From Saccharothrix carnea (GTDB taxonomy: Bacteria > Actinomycetota > Actinomycetes > Mycobacteriales > Pseudonocardiaceae), in the NCBI RefSeq assembly GCF_003014735.1, contig NZ_PYAX01000005.1, positions 186,001 to 250,000 of the forward strand: 64,000 nucleotides of DNA, read 5' to 3'. Positions 8,435 through 17,030 of the stretch are shown here, piece by piece. Numbering within the stretch: the first letter of the stretch is position 1; every line of letters starts with the position of its first letter. A program made the translations under genes and the position numbers. Under the pieces are notes generated by a model. It saw nothing but the letters and a program-made list of their open reading frames with translations. It was not told where the DNA came from and did not search any database.

Positions 8435-10252
8435 TCACGCCCGGTCGCGGACGGCGCGGATGCGGGCCAGCAGTTCGTCCACCTTCGTCCGGCCGGTGGT
8501 GAGCTCGGCCAGTCGGCGGGTCACCGCCTGCAGTGCCTTGGCGCGTTCGCCGGCTTCCATGCGCAGTGCCTTGTCCACCTCGCGCAGCTCGGCCTCGATC
8601 GCGTCGACCCGCTTGCCCAGCGCGTCGTCCAGCGCCAGGGACAGCTGCTGCTCGGCCTCGATGAGCTGCTCGGCCACCAGCTGGTCCACCGTCGAACGGG
8701 CGTCCGCGATGGCGTCCGACAGCCACTGCTTGAGGTGCTGCTTGTCGGCCGAGTGCTTCCTGGTCCGGGCCATCCACCAGCCCGCGCCGAGCCCCAGGGC
8801 GATGGTCACCGGCAGCACGATCGGGTTCAGCGCCGCCACCCCGAGCCCGGCCAGCGGCAGCGCGGCCAGCCTGCCCGCGCCCAACCCGCCGGACACGCCC
8901 ATGAACACCAGCAGCTTGTCCTCGGCGGTGGGTGCGCGCTTCTCCGGCGGGCGCAGCACGACCGGTGGCGTCACGCCGCGGGCGAACTGGCCGCGGATCA
9001 CGGCCAGCTCCTCCGGCGAGAACAGGTCGGCCAGCGCCGCGTCGGCGACCCGGGACAGCCGCACGGCCAGCCCGGCGCTGATCCGGCCGGACACCACCTG
9101 CAACGCCGTGTCGACCTCCTGCGGCAACGCCGCCAGCCGCTCGCGGTCGGCCGAGTCGATGGCCGTGCGGAACCACGTCTGCACGTCCCGCATCTGGCGG
9201 CTGACCTCGTGCGCGCCCTCCACCCGGGCCCGCTGCACCTCGCCGCGCAGCCGCACCTGCCAGCTGCGCGTCGACGAACGCCGCTGCGAGTTCAGCTCGT
9301 CGCGCCGTCCGCGCAGCGTCTCGGCTTCCTCCTCGCCCGACGACAGCGCGCGCTTGTCCGCCTCGTTGCGCGCGATCAGCTCGTCCAGCACGGTCGCCAG
9401 CGCGCGCAGCCCGTTGGCCTCGCCGAGCATCGCCGCCCGGCCGACCACCAGCTCCTGCAACGCCTCCTGCAACGCGCCGATCCCCGACCGGTCGCGCAGC
9501 ATGGCCGCCGCGTCCGGGTTCGGCGCCTTGGCCGCCAGCTCGAACATCCGCGACGACACCGGGTGGAACACCGCGCCGCGGAACCTCGGCGCGTGCTCGG
9601 CCAGCAAGGCCTGGTCGGCCTCCATGACCTGCCGCCAGCCCCGGTACTGGTCGACCTTGGTCAACGCGAACACCACGGTCTCGACGCGTTCGCCGACCGT
9701 GCGCAGGAAGTCCAGCTCACCGCGCGTGAACGGGGCCGAGGCGTCGACCACGAACAGCAGCGCGGTCGCCGACGCGGCGGCTTCGGCGGCCAGCTCGCCG
9801 TGCACGGAGTCCAGCCCGCCGACCCCCGGGGTGTCCACGACGGACAGTCGCTCCAGCAGCGGGATCGGTGCCTCGACCTCGACGTACCGGGGCGGCAGCA
9901 TGCCCTCGGGCAGCTCGTGCGCGGCCGACACCCAGTTCACGATCTCGGACCGCTCGAACGGCACCGGCGACATCGACCCGGCGTAGCAGGCGCGGGCCGA
10001 CCACTCCGCACCGTGCCGGAACACCAGGTAGGTCGCGGTGGCCACCTCGGCGTCGACCGGTGACAGGTTCGGCGTCGCCAGCAGGGCGTTGACCAGCGAG
10101 CTCTTGCCCCGGTTCGTCTCGCCGACGACGACCACCGACGCCGGACCGGCCTTGCGGGTCTCCACGAACGACGCGGCCGACTGGTCGAGCGCCCGCACCA
10201 GGCTGGTCAGCTTCTCCCTGGTCTGCCGGACGACCTGCGGCAGGCTGCTCAT
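8435..10252 (-). CDS. Dynamin-like GTPase, 605 aa (IniA-like)
   Basis: The GTPase domain shows G1 VVGETNRGKSS (Lys50), G3 VVDTPGVGG and G4 LTKVD. A helical stalk follows, with a hydrophobic paddle-like segment around GGLGAGRLAALPLAGLGVAAL and NPIVLPVTIALGLGAGWWM, then a coiled-coil tail rich in Glu/Arg. Size and layout match bacterial dynamin-like proteins (IniA in mycobacteria, DynA/B in Streptomyces), which bind and remodel membranes. The ATG overlaps the stop of the GrpE-like gene as ATGA (10249-10252), so translation is coupled. It is the third gene of a dynamin-GrpE-dynamin operon. Confidence 0.9.
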   Translation of the reverse strand: MSSLPQVVRQTREKLTSLVRALDQSAASFVETRKAGPASVVVVGETNRGKSSLVNALLATPNLSPVDAEVATATYLVFRHGAEWSARACYAGSMSPVPFERSEIVNWVSAAHELPEGMLPPRYVEVEAPIPLLERLSVVDTPGVGGLDSVHGELAAEAAASATALLFVVDASAPFTRGELDFLRTVGERVETVVFALTKVDQYRGWRQVMEADQALLAEHAPRFRGAVFHPVSSRMFELAAKAPNPDAAAMLRDRSGIGALQEALQELVVGRAAMLGEANGLRALATVLDELIARNEADKRALSSGEEEAETLRGRRDELNSQRRSSTRSWQVRLRGEVQRARVEGAHEVSRQMRDVQTWFRTAIDSADRERLAALPQEVDTALQVVSGRISAGLAVRLSRVADAALADLFSPEELAVIRGQFARGVTPPVVLRPPEKRAPTAEDKLLVFMGVSGGLGAGRLAALPLAGLGVAALNPIVLPVTIALGLGAGWWMARTRKHSADKQHLKQWLSDAIADARSTVDQLVAEQLIEAEQQLSLALDDALGKRVDAIEAELREVDKALRMEAGERAKALQAVTRRLAELTTGRTKVDELLARIRAVRDRA

Positions 10253-10626
10253 CGCGCGGTGTAGACGGTGACGATGGGTGCGCGCAGCGTCCGGCCGCGA
10301 TCGGCGAAGCCGACCACCTCGGTCTCGGCCACCACGCCGTCCAGCGACGCGTCCCGCGTCGGCACGGTGCCGCCCGCCTCGTGCCGCGACGGGTCGAACC
10401 GCTCGCCGTCCGGCCGCACCGCGGTCACGCCGATGGCCGCCAGGCCCTCTTCGAGCCGTTCCACCACCCCGGCGCTGCGGGCGCGGTCCAGCGCGTACAA
10501 GCACAGCTGCACCAACGCGCGCCGCTCGGCCAGCGCCTGGTCCAGCAGCTCGTCGGCGATGGTCGTCTCCAGCGTCGTCTCCACAGCGTGGTCGGACGCC
10601 GTGCCGCCCTGTTCCGTTCCGCTCAT
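10249..10626 (-). CDS. GrpE-like protein, 125 aa
   Basis: A helical N-terminal half (ELLDQALAERRALVQLCLYALDRARSAG) is followed by a segment resembling the C-terminal beta domain of GrpE, the DnaK nucleotide-exchange factor: GVTAVRPDGERFDPSRHEA, then VVGFADRGRTLRAPIVTVYTA. It is shorter than housekeeping GrpE (about 180-200 aa). It overlaps both neighbours by 4 bp (ATGA at 10623-10626 and 10249-10252), so it is embedded between two dynamin genes. No DnaK/Hsp70 gene is nearby. A role as a partner of the dynamins or of an unlinked Hsp70 is inferred. Confidence 0.75.
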   Translation of the reverse strand: MSGTEQGGTASDHAVETTLETTIADELLDQALAERRALVQLCLYALDRARSAGVVERLEEGLAAIGVTAVRPDGERFDPSRHEAGGTVPTRDASLDGVVAETEVVGFADRGRTLRAPIVTVYTAR

Positions 10627-12140
10627 CGCCGTCCCCGCAGTTGTTGCCAGATCAGGAAATACGCCCGGTGCACCACGTGCGCCACCCGGCTCTGCGCGGG
10701 CGTGGCGCCGAACGACGCGAACGAGCGCCACCAGCCCGCCCGTTCCAGCGCGTAGGCCATCAGCTCCTGCGGCGGTCTGCCGCGCAGGCCGAGCTGCTCG
10801 GACACGTCCGGCGAGCTGCCGAACCGCAGCACCTCTTCCACCAGGTCGTTCGGCATCGCCACGGCGCCGGACGCGACCAGCGTCAACGCCTCCAGCAGCC
10901 GCAGCTGGTGCGCCTCGGGCTTGGCCAGCAGCACCTCGATCGCGTCGTGCACGCGCTGCCGCTCGTTCGGGTCACCGGAGGCCGCGGCCAGCGACGTCAC
11001 CGACGCCAGCGCGGCGGCGGCCTTGATGCCGTCCGCGCGCGACCGGAACACCGCGTTCAGCTTGGCCCGCACGCCGTCCAGCCCGGAGGCGTCGAGCAGC
11101 TTGCGGCGCAGCGCGCCCGCGGTGATGCCCGGCTCGGCGTCCACCGCTTCGAGCGCCTTGCGGATGCCGTAGAGGTCGAGCTTCTCCAGCAGCCGGTTGC
11201 GGGTGCCGACCGGCACGTCGCACTCCCAGCTCACGAACAGGTCGGCCGAGATCAGCATGGTCTCGCGGGTCGCGTCGTCCAGCTCGGCCAGCTTGCGCAG
11301 CGCGTCCGCGTCGGCCGAGGTGAAGCCGCCGGTCTCGGTCGACTCGGCGACCAGGCCGATCACCGGCAGCACGTCGGCGACCCGCGGCTTGAGGGTCAGC
11401 GCCTGCCGTTCGGCGAGCAGCACCGCCGCCTGCCACGTGTCGCCGTTCGCGCCCTCGACGGTCTCGGCGGCGATCGTGTCGGCCTTGTTCAGCACCGCGA
11501 TCGCGTTCACCGGGCCCGCCTCGCGGCTCGCCGTCGCGGCGGTGAACGCGGCCAGCGCCTGCTGGTCGTCCGCGCGCACGCCCTGCGTGACGACGTACAG
11601 CACGGCTTCCGCGCCCGCGACCGCGTTGCGCGACACCGGGTCCAGCTCACCGCTCAGCAACGCCTCGGTGCGCGCCACCGACGCCGCGTCGAGCGAACCC
11701 AGGCCGGGTGTGTCGATCACGGTCAGGTCCCGCAGCACCGCGTTGGTCAGGTACGCCTCGATGTGCGACACCCGGTCGACGTCCACGCCGAGGTCGGGCG
11801 GGATCGAGCCGTTCGCCTCGAACGGCAGCACCTGCTTGCGGCCGTCGCTGAACACCACCTCGATCCGGTCCACCGTGCCGTACTGGAAGCGGGTCACCAG
11901 CCGGGTGCACTCGCCCACGTCCGTGGGCGCGACGCGACGCCCGATCAACGCGTTGACCAGGGTCGACTTGCCGGACTTGATCCGACCGGCGACGGCGACC
12001 TGCAACGGCGCGGACAGCCGGCGCAGCACCTCGCGGAATCCCGCCGCGGTCGCCGGCGACACCTGCGGCTGCAGGCCGACGCAGAGGTTCGCGACCGCCG
12101 CCGAGAGCGGACCGGCGAGCTGCTTGGCCTGCGTCGTCAC
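10623..12140 (-). CDS. Dynamin-like GTPase, 505 aa (IniC-like)
   Basis: The GTPase core shows G1 VAVAGRIKSGKSTLVNALIG, G3 VIDTPGLGS and G4 VLNKADT. A long helical region follows and no clear membrane helix is visible. GTG 12140 was chosen because the family normally starts shortly before the G domain; an upstream in-frame start at 12224 would add 28 Arg/Pro-poor residues without family resemblance. It is the first gene of the operon and shares a 4-bp overlap with the GrpE-like gene. Pairing of a shorter, paddle-less dynamin with a longer one recalls mycobacterial iniC/iniA. Confidence 0.87.
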   Translation of the reverse strand: MTTQAKQLAGPLSAAVANLCVGLQPQVSPATAAGFREVLRRLSAPLQVAVAGRIKSGKSTLVNALIGRRVAPTDVGECTRLVTRFQYGTVDRIEVVFSDGRKQVLPFEANGSIPPDLGVDVDRVSHIEAYLTNAVLRDLTVIDTPGLGSLDAASVARTEALLSGELDPVSRNAVAGAEAVLYVVTQGVRADDQQALAAFTAATASREAGPVNAIAVLNKADTIAAETVEGANGDTWQAAVLLAERQALTLKPRVADVLPVIGLVAESTETGGFTSADADALRKLAELDDATRETMLISADLFVSWECDVPVGTRNRLLEKLDLYGIRKALEAVDAEPGITAGALRRKLLDASGLDGVRAKLNAVFRSRADGIKAAAALASVTSLAAASGDPNERQRVHDAIEVLLAKPEAHQLRLLEALTLVASGAVAMPNDLVEEVLRFGSSPDVSEQLGLRGRPPQELMAYALERAGWWRSFASFGATPAQSRVAHVVHRAYFLIWQQLRGRR

Positions 12141-12226
12141 GCCGGAGATCGTGCCACGTACGGGTGGCGCCCGGTTTGCGAACTCGGCGACCGGGGTATT
12201 TCCGCGACCGACGAGGGAGGTCACCC

Positions 12227-12721
12227 ATGGAACAGGGTTACGCGGTGTTCCTGCTGCTCGGCGTGGTGCTGGTGCTGATCGACGGCCAGCTGATCTACCG
12301 CAGCGGCAAGGGGTACATGAGCCGCGCGTACGGCGACCCGGAGGCGGCCAGGTCGATGACCCGCCTGGCGACCGTGCTGTTCCACCTCGTGGTGCTCGGG
12401 CTGCTCGCCATCGTGTCGATCATCTCGGTCGACACCGGCGACCCCGTCAAGGACATCGTGGTGAAGCTCGGCGTGATGCTCCTGGTCCTGGCGCTGGTGC
12501 ACGCGGTGACCATGATGGTCCTGGGCCGCATCCGCGACCGGCAGCTCCAGCAGCAGCTGGCCGACGAGATGACCGAGGAGCACCGCCAGTACGAGCAGCA
12601 GCGGTCCGTGCCGCCGCAGACCCGGGTCGAGCCGGTGCAGGGCGCTCCCGCACCGCGCGTCGGGGTCGGGGAGAGGGCCGAGGACAAGATCGACCCGACG
12701 CAGGTCAAGACCACGAGGTAG
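12227..12721 (+). CDS. Small membrane protein with charged C-terminal tail, 164 aa
   Basis: The ATG follows GGGAGG at normal spacing. Three hydrophobic helices are visible: residues 4-21 (YAVFLLLGVVLVLIDG), about 45-67 (LATVLFHLVVLGLLAIVSII) and about 78-100 (LGVMLLVLALVHAVTMMVLG). A ~60-residue polar tail rich in Gln/Glu/Arg follows, coiled-coil-like at first and then disordered. No known domain is recognised. It is divergent from the dynamin operon, with 86 bp between starts, so the promoters share a region. Confidence 0.75.
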   Translation: MEQGYAVFLLLGVVLVLIDGQLIYRSGKGYMSRAYGDPEAARSMTRLATVLFHLVVLGLLAIVSIISVDTGDPVKDIVVKLGVMLLVLALVHAVTMMVLGRIRDRQLQQQLADEMTEEHRQYEQQRSVPPQTRVEPVQGAPAPRVGVGERAEDKIDPTQVKTTR

Positions 12722-12797
12722 GACGAGCCGTTCATCCGCCTGCAGGACTAGGCCAGGGTCAACCCGTGGCGCGACGCGCGTCCCCGCGACCCCTACC

Positions 12798-12803
12798 TAC
12801 CCT
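12798..12803 (+). promoter_or_regulatory. -10-like hexamer TACCCT, leaderless start
   Basis: TACCCT ends 6 nt before the GTG start of the first histidine kinase, and no Shine-Dalgarno sequence is present. Transcription would start at or next to the start codon. Confidence 0.5.
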
Positions 12804-12809
12804 GGTCAC

Positions 12810-13994
12810 GTGCGGCGGCTGAGCCTGTGGATGCGAGCGCACCCGGTCTTCGGGGATTCCCTGATGGCCGGGTTGCTGCTGTTGTCCGACGTGGTCTCGC
12901 TGGCGTCCGGCTGGTCGGCGATCGGTGGTTCCACGCTGCTGTTCGTCGGCGTCCTGCTGGTCGTCCCGGTCGCGTTCCGCCGCAAGTACCCGCTCGGCTC
13001 GTCCTACGTGATCCTGTTCGGCGGGATCGTGCAGCTGTTCACCCACGGCGGCCTCGACACCGGGCTGCCGATCCGGATGGGCGACTTCGCGCTGGCCATC
13101 GCGCTGTACACGATGGTCGCGTACGTCGGCAGGCGGCAAGGCCTGCTGTACGCGGTCTGGCTCGCCGCCGGCACGTTGCTGTGGGCCCTCGTGCCCATGG
13201 GCGGCACGCTCGACGCCGCGTTCGCGGTGTTCGTGATCGCCGTCATCTTCGCGTTCAGCTGGGCGATGGGCGAGTTCGTCGGCGCCCGCCGCGCCTACAA
13301 CCGGGAGCTGGAGCAGCGGCTCAAGCTGCTGGAGACCGAACGCGACCAGCAGGCGCGGATCGCGGTGGGCGAGGAGCGGTCCCGGATCGCCCGCGAGCTG
13401 CACGACGTGGTCGCGCACGCGGTGAGCGTGATGGTGGTGCAGGCGGACGGCGCGAGCTACGCGATCAAGACCAACCCCGACCTGGCCGAGGCCGCCGTGC
13501 GGACCATCGCCGACACCGGGCGGCAGGCGTTGACCGAGCTGCGGCGGCTGCTGGGCGTGCTGCGGTCGGAGGACCGGTCGGGCACGCAGTGGGTGCCCCA
13601 GCCCGACGCCGGTGACCTGCACGAACTGGCCGAGAACTGCCGTGCCGCCGGGCTGCCGGTCCGGCTGGAGACGCTGGGCGACCTGTCCGCGCTGCCCGCG
13701 GGCCTTGGCCTGGGCATCTACCGGATCGTCCAGGAAGCGCTGACCAACACGCTGAAGCACGCGGGCTCCGGCGCCACGGCGACCGTCCGCGTCACGCAGG
13801 CGGGTGAGCAGGTCGAGGTCGAGGTGGCCGACGACGGTTTCGGCACGCCGCACGACCTGGTGGCGGTGTCCGGCGGCAACGGCCTGATCGGCATGCGTGA
13901 ACGCGCCGGGGTGCTCGGCGGCACGCTGGAGGCGGGGCCCAACCCGGGTGGCGGTTGGCGGGTCCGTGCCGTGCTGCCGCTGGTCCCGTCGTAG
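12810..13994 (+). CDS. Two-component sensor histidine kinase, DesK/NarL class
   Basis: 394 residues. Four to five N-terminal transmembrane helices (to about residue 150) are followed by a coiled-coil linker and a HisKA_3 domain with the phospho-acceptor motif RIARELHDVVAHAVSVMV. The HATPase part shows the N box YRIVQEALTNTLKHA and G boxes VEVADDGFG and GNGLIGMRER. The short loops give no obvious ligand domain. The partner response regulator follows after 29 bp. A TACCCT hexamer just before the GTG supports leaderless transcription and this start. Confidence 0.93.
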   Translation: MRRLSLWMRAHPVFGDSLMAGLLLLSDVVSLASGWSAIGGSTLLFVGVLLVVPVAFRRKYPLGSSYVILFGGIVQLFTHGGLDTGLPIRMGDFALAIALYTMVAYVGRRQGLLYAVWLAAGTLLWALVPMGGTLDAAFAVFVIAVIFAFSWAMGEFVGARRAYNRELEQRLKLLETERDQQARIAVGEERSRIARELHDVVAHAVSVMVVQADGASYAIKTNPDLAEAAVRTIADTGRQALTELRRLLGVLRSEDRSGTQWVPQPDAGDLHELAENCRAAGLPVRLETLGDLSALPAGLGLGIYRIVQEALTNTLKHAGSGATATVRVTQAGEQVEVEVADDGFGTPHDLVAVSGGNGLIGMRERAGVLGGTLEAGPNPGGGWRVRAVLPLVPS

Positions 13995-14023
13995 GGTGCC
14001 GGTCGGCGGGGAAAGGTGACTTC

Positions 14024-14680
14024 GTGATCCGGGTTCTGCTGGTGGACGACCAGGAGCTCATGCGCATGGGCTTCCGGATGGTGCTCGGCGCGCAAGAGGA
14101 CGTCGATGTGGTCGGCGAGGCGGCCAACGGGCTCGACGCCGTGCAGCTGGCCGACCGGCTGCGGCCGGACGTCGTGCTGATGGACGTGCGCATGCCCGTG
14201 CTCGACGGGGTCGAGGCGACCAAGCGGATCGCCGAGGCGGGCACCGCGAAGGTGCTCGTGATGACCACGTTCGACCTGGACGAGTACGCGTTGTCGGCGC
14301 TGCGCAACGGCGCGTCCGGCTTCCTGCTCAAGGACACGCCGCCCGGTGACCTGGTGTCGGCGTTGCGCGCGGTGGCCAGCGGCGACGCGGTGGTGTCGCC
14401 TTCGGTGACCAAGCGGCTGCTGAGCCGGTTCCTCGGCGAGGGCGGCGGCGAGCTGCGTGACGCGGCGGTGCTGGAGGCGCTGACCGAGCGGGAGCGCGAG
14501 GTGCTGGTGCTGATCGCCAAGGGGCTGTCGAACACCGAGATCGCGCGCAAGCTGTTCCTGTCGGAGGCCACGGTGAAGACGCACGTCGGCCGCATCCTGG
14601 CCAAGCTCGAGCTGCGCGACCGCGTGCAGGCCGTGGTGCTGGCGTACGAGACGGGGCTGGTCCGACCCGGCGACGTCTGA
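14024..14680 (+). CDS. NarL/FixJ-family response regulator
   Basis: 218 residues. The receiver domain has the acidic pair VDDQ, the phospho-acceptor Asp54 in VVLMDVRMP, the switch Thr in VMTTFDLDEY and Lys in FLLKDT. The C-terminal LuxR-type HTH (LTEREREVLVLIAKGLSNTEIARKL) binds DNA. GGAAAGG sits 7 nt before the GTG. It is co-transcribed with the kinase 29 bp upstream and converges on the SDR gene, 21 bp away. Confidence 0.95.
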   Translation: MIRVLLVDDQELMRMGFRMVLGAQEDVDVVGEAANGLDAVQLADRLRPDVVLMDVRMPVLDGVEATKRIAEAGTAKVLVMTTFDLDEYALSALRNGASGFLLKDTPPGDLVSALRAVASGDAVVSPSVTKRLLSRFLGEGGGELRDAAVLEALTEREREVLVLIAKGLSNTEIARKLFLSEATVKTHVGRILAKLELRDRVQAVVLAYETGLVRPGDV

Positions 14681-14701
14681 CCGGGCCGGACCAGGTTCAC
14701 C

Positions 14702-15613
14702 TCAGCGGTACTGCGCGGCGTCCACCGTCGTCGGGTCGATGCCCGCCTTGAAGACCTCCTCGTACCAGCGGCCCCAGTCCGGCCGCGAGCCGTCCAGGTC
14801 GGTGAAGCCGTACTCGCGCATGAGGGTCCACGACGCGAGCGCCTTGCCGGTGAACCGGTGGCGGTCCGGGTCGGCGGCCAGCGCCGCCACGCCGCGGCCC
14901 AGGTAGCGCGGCGTCTCGGACATCGCGTAGTGCGGTTCCTTGGCGATCGCGTCGCGCCAGGTCTCCTCGGTGACGCCGAAGTGCTCCAGCATCTGCTCCG
15001 ACCGCAGGAACCCGGGCGTGACGGCGACCGACGTGCCGCCGAACGGCTCCAGCTCCTTCGCCATCACCGTGCCGATCCGCCGGATCGCGACCTTCACCGA
15101 GTCGTAGGCCAGCGACTCGCTGTAGAACTCGTCGCTGTCGCCGTCCGTCACCTCGACGAGCAGCCCGCCCGGCTCGCGGATCAGCAGCGGCAGCAGGCGG
15201 TGCAGCGTCACGAAGTGCGCCTCCACGCTGTTGCGCCACATCCGCAGCTGGCGGTCCAGGTCCTGCTCCCAGAACACCTTGAACTCGGTGTCCGCCTCGC
15301 CGCCCCACACGTCGTCCACCAGGACGTCGAGCCGCCCCTCGGCTTCGGACTCGATGCGGGCGCGGAACGCGTCCACGTCCGCGGGCACGGTGAAGTCGCA
15401 CCGCACCGGGATGCCCCGGCCACCCGCCGCCGTGACGAGCTCCGCGGTCTCCTCGATCGTCTCGTCCCGGCCGATCGGCGACTTCCGCTCCCGCGTCGAC
15501 CGACCGCCGACGAACACCGTCGCGCCCGCCGCGCCCAACTCGACCGCGATGGCGCGTCCCGCGCCCCGCGTCGCCCCCGTGACCACCGCGACCTTGCCGT
15601 CCAACGCCTTCAT
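14702..15613 (-). CDS. Short-chain dehydrogenase/reductase, 303 aa
   Basis: The N-terminal Rossmann motif VTGATRGAGRAIAVEL binds NAD(P) and the active-site YxxxK reads AYDSVK. The usual catalytic Ser position reads EVTDGDSDEF (Thr or Ser). An insertion after the first strand (RSTRERKSPIGRDETIEET) and the long C-terminal part resemble DHRS1-like SDRs. The substrate is unknown. The ATG overlaps the stop codon of the TetR gene (ATGA, 15610-15613), so the two form an operon and the repressor probably controls this enzyme. Confidence 0.9.
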   Translation of the reverse strand: MKALDGKVAVVTGATRGAGRAIAVELGAAGATVFVGGRSTRERKSPIGRDETIEETAELVTAAGGRGIPVRCDFTVPADVDAFRARIESEAEGRLDVLVDDVWGGEADTEFKVFWEQDLDRQLRMWRNSVEAHFVTLHRLLPLLIREPGGLLVEVTDGDSDEFYSESLAYDSVKVAIRRIGTVMAKELEPFGGTSVAVTPGFLRSEQMLEHFGVTEETWRDAIAKEPHYAMSETPRYLGRGVAALAADPDRHRFTGKALASWTLMREYGFTDLDGSRPDWGRWYEEVFKAGIDPTTVDAAQYR

Positions 15614-16185
15614 CGTCTCCCCTTCCACGCGTCCAGCACCGCGTCCACGTCCTGCGCCAGCCGGTCGGCCAGCTCGCCGCGCGGCCGGACCGACCAGTCC
15701 ATCGACACGCCGTAGAGCAACCCGGTGAGCACCCGCCCCGCGCGTTCCGGTGGCGGACCGTGCGGCAGGTCCACCGGTCGGGTGAGTTCCACCACGGTCC
15801 GCTCGGTGGCCGCGTACAGCTCGGCGAGCAGTGCGCGCAGCCGCGGGTCGATCAGGTCGACGCCGAGCTGGGCCAGGTGGTTCTGCGCCTCGGCCGGGTC
15901 GGTCATGCCCTCGAACCAGGTCAGCAGCGCCGCCCGCAACCCGTCTTCCGGGTCCGCCGCGACGGCTGCCACCTCGTGCATCCGCCGCACGTTCTGCTCC
16001 ATGGTCTGCCTGGTCAGCGCCTCGAGCAGGCCGCTCTTCGAGCCGAACCGCCCGGCGACCGTGCCCACCGAGACACCCGCCCGCTCGGCCACGTCGGCGA
16101 TGGTGAAGCCCGGCCCCTTGCGGCCGATCACCTCCGCCGCGGCGGCCAGCAGCCGTTCATCCGTGATCGTCTTCGGTCGTGCCAC
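15610..16185 (-). CDS. TetR-family transcriptional repressor, 191 aa
   Basis: The N-terminal HTH of the TetR family (FTIADVAERAGVSVGTVAGRFGSKSGLLEAL) is followed by an all-helical ligand domain. GTG 16185 (VARPKTITDERLLAAA) is the start; a more upstream start at 16251 would run through the operator palindrome. The stop overlaps the start of the SDR gene. A 28-bp near-perfect palindrome begins 1 bp upstream of the GTG, so autorepression is very likely. Confidence 0.9.
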   Translation of the reverse strand: MARPKTITDERLLAAAAEVIGRKGPGFTIADVAERAGVSVGTVAGRFGSKSGLLEALTRQTMEQNVRRMHEVAAVAADPEDGLRAALLTWFEGMTDPAEAQNHLAQLGVDLIDPRLRALLAELYAATERTVVELTRPVDLPHGPPPERAGRVLTGLLYGVSMDWSVRPRGELADRLAQDVDAVLDAWKGRR

Positions 16186-16186
16186 G

Positions 16187-16214
16187 CCATTATTGAACCA
16201 CGGTTCAGTAATGG
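16187..16214. promoter_or_regulatory. TetR operator palindrome between tetR and the HAD gene
   Basis: Two 14-nt arms (16187-16200, CCATTATTGAACCA; 16201-16214, CGGTTCAGTAATGG) are inverted repeats matching at 12 of 14 positions. The site abuts the tetR start on the minus strand and lies ~20 bp before the divergent HAD gene, so one repressor could control both directions. Confidence 0.8.
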
Positions 16215-16235
16215 TCGCCCAGTAGGGTGACACCA

Positions 16236-17030
16236 GTGACCTGGAGACCACGCCTCATCGCCCTGGACATCGACGGCACGATCACGCCCGTGGGCCGCGA
16301 GGAGATCGCGCCCGCCGTGCGCGCGGCGATCGGCCGGGCCGTCGACGACGGCGCCCACGTCGTCCTCTCCACCGGCCGCAGCCTCGTCGGCACCCTGCCG
16401 GTCCTGGACGACCTCGGCCTGCGCGGCACCACCGCGATCTGCTCCAACGGCGCGGTCTGGTGGGACACGACCACCCGCGAGGTGATCCGGAAGGTCGAGT
16501 TCGACCCCGGGCCTTCGGTCGAACGGCTGCGCGCCCTGCTGCCCGACTCGGTGTTCGCGGTCGAGCTGACCGGGGTGGGCAACCTGGCGTTCGGCCGGTT
16601 CCCGGACGGCGACCTGTGGGGCGAGGTGCGGCAGGTGCCGTACGCCGAGCTGGTGTCCACGCCCACGGCACGGCTGGTCACGCGCTGGGTCGGCCGCACG
16701 CCGGAGGAGCTGGCGCTGCGGGTGCTGGACGTGGAGCTGCCCGGCGTGACGGCGTCGTGCGACCACAACGAGCCGTGGCTGACGCTCTCGCCTCCCGGCG
16801 TGACCAAGGGCGCGGCGCTGGAGGAGCTGCGGTCCAAGCTCGGCGTGTCCGAAGAGGACACGTTGGCCATCGGTGACGGCTCCAACGACGTGGAGATGCT
16901 GCGGTGGGCCGCGCACGGCGTCGCCATGGGCCAGGCGCCGGTCGTCGTCCAGGAGGCCGCCGACGAGGTCACCGGCACGATCGTGGAGGACGGCGCGGCG
17001 GCCGTGCTGGACCGGTACTTCGGCGCCTAG
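16236..17030 (+). CDS. HAD-superfamily phosphatase, Cof-like, 264 aa
   Basis: HAD motif I reads LIALDIDGTIT, motif II is near VVLSTGRSL, and motifs III/IV are Lys in KGAALEELRS and GDGSNDVEMLRWA. The large C2-type cap between motifs II and III marks the Cof/YbjI group of phosphatases acting on sugar phosphates or similar small phosphates. GTG 16236 was preferred because TAGGGT lies 8 nt upstream (leaderless); GTG 16227 in frame would add three residues. Its stop overlaps the convergent multicopper oxidase stop in CTAG (17027-17030). Confidence 0.9.
   Translation: MTWRPRLIALDIDGTITPVGREEIAPAVRAAIGRAVDDGAHVVLSTGRSLVGTLPVLDDLGLRGTTAICSNGAVWWDTTTREVIRKVEFDPGPSVERLRALLPDSVFAVELTGVGNLAFGRFPDGDLWGEVRQVPYAELVSTPTARLVTRWVGRTPEELALRVLDVELPGVTASCDHNEPWLTLSPPGVTKGAALEELRSKLGVSEEDTLAIGDGSNDVEMLRWAAHGVAMGQAPVVVQEAADEVTGTIVEDGAAAVLDRYFGA

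Noticed and set aside
7002-10063. 1019-residue open frame on the plus strand
   Set aside because: It runs opposite to the GNAT, acidic repeat and dynamin genes and is Arg/Gly/His-rich with no domain; it is a high-GC shadow frame.
17027-17030. Overlapping stop codons (CTAG) of convergent genes as a special regulatory signal
   Set aside because: The same occurs at 43528-43531 and is a common packing effect in dense genomes.
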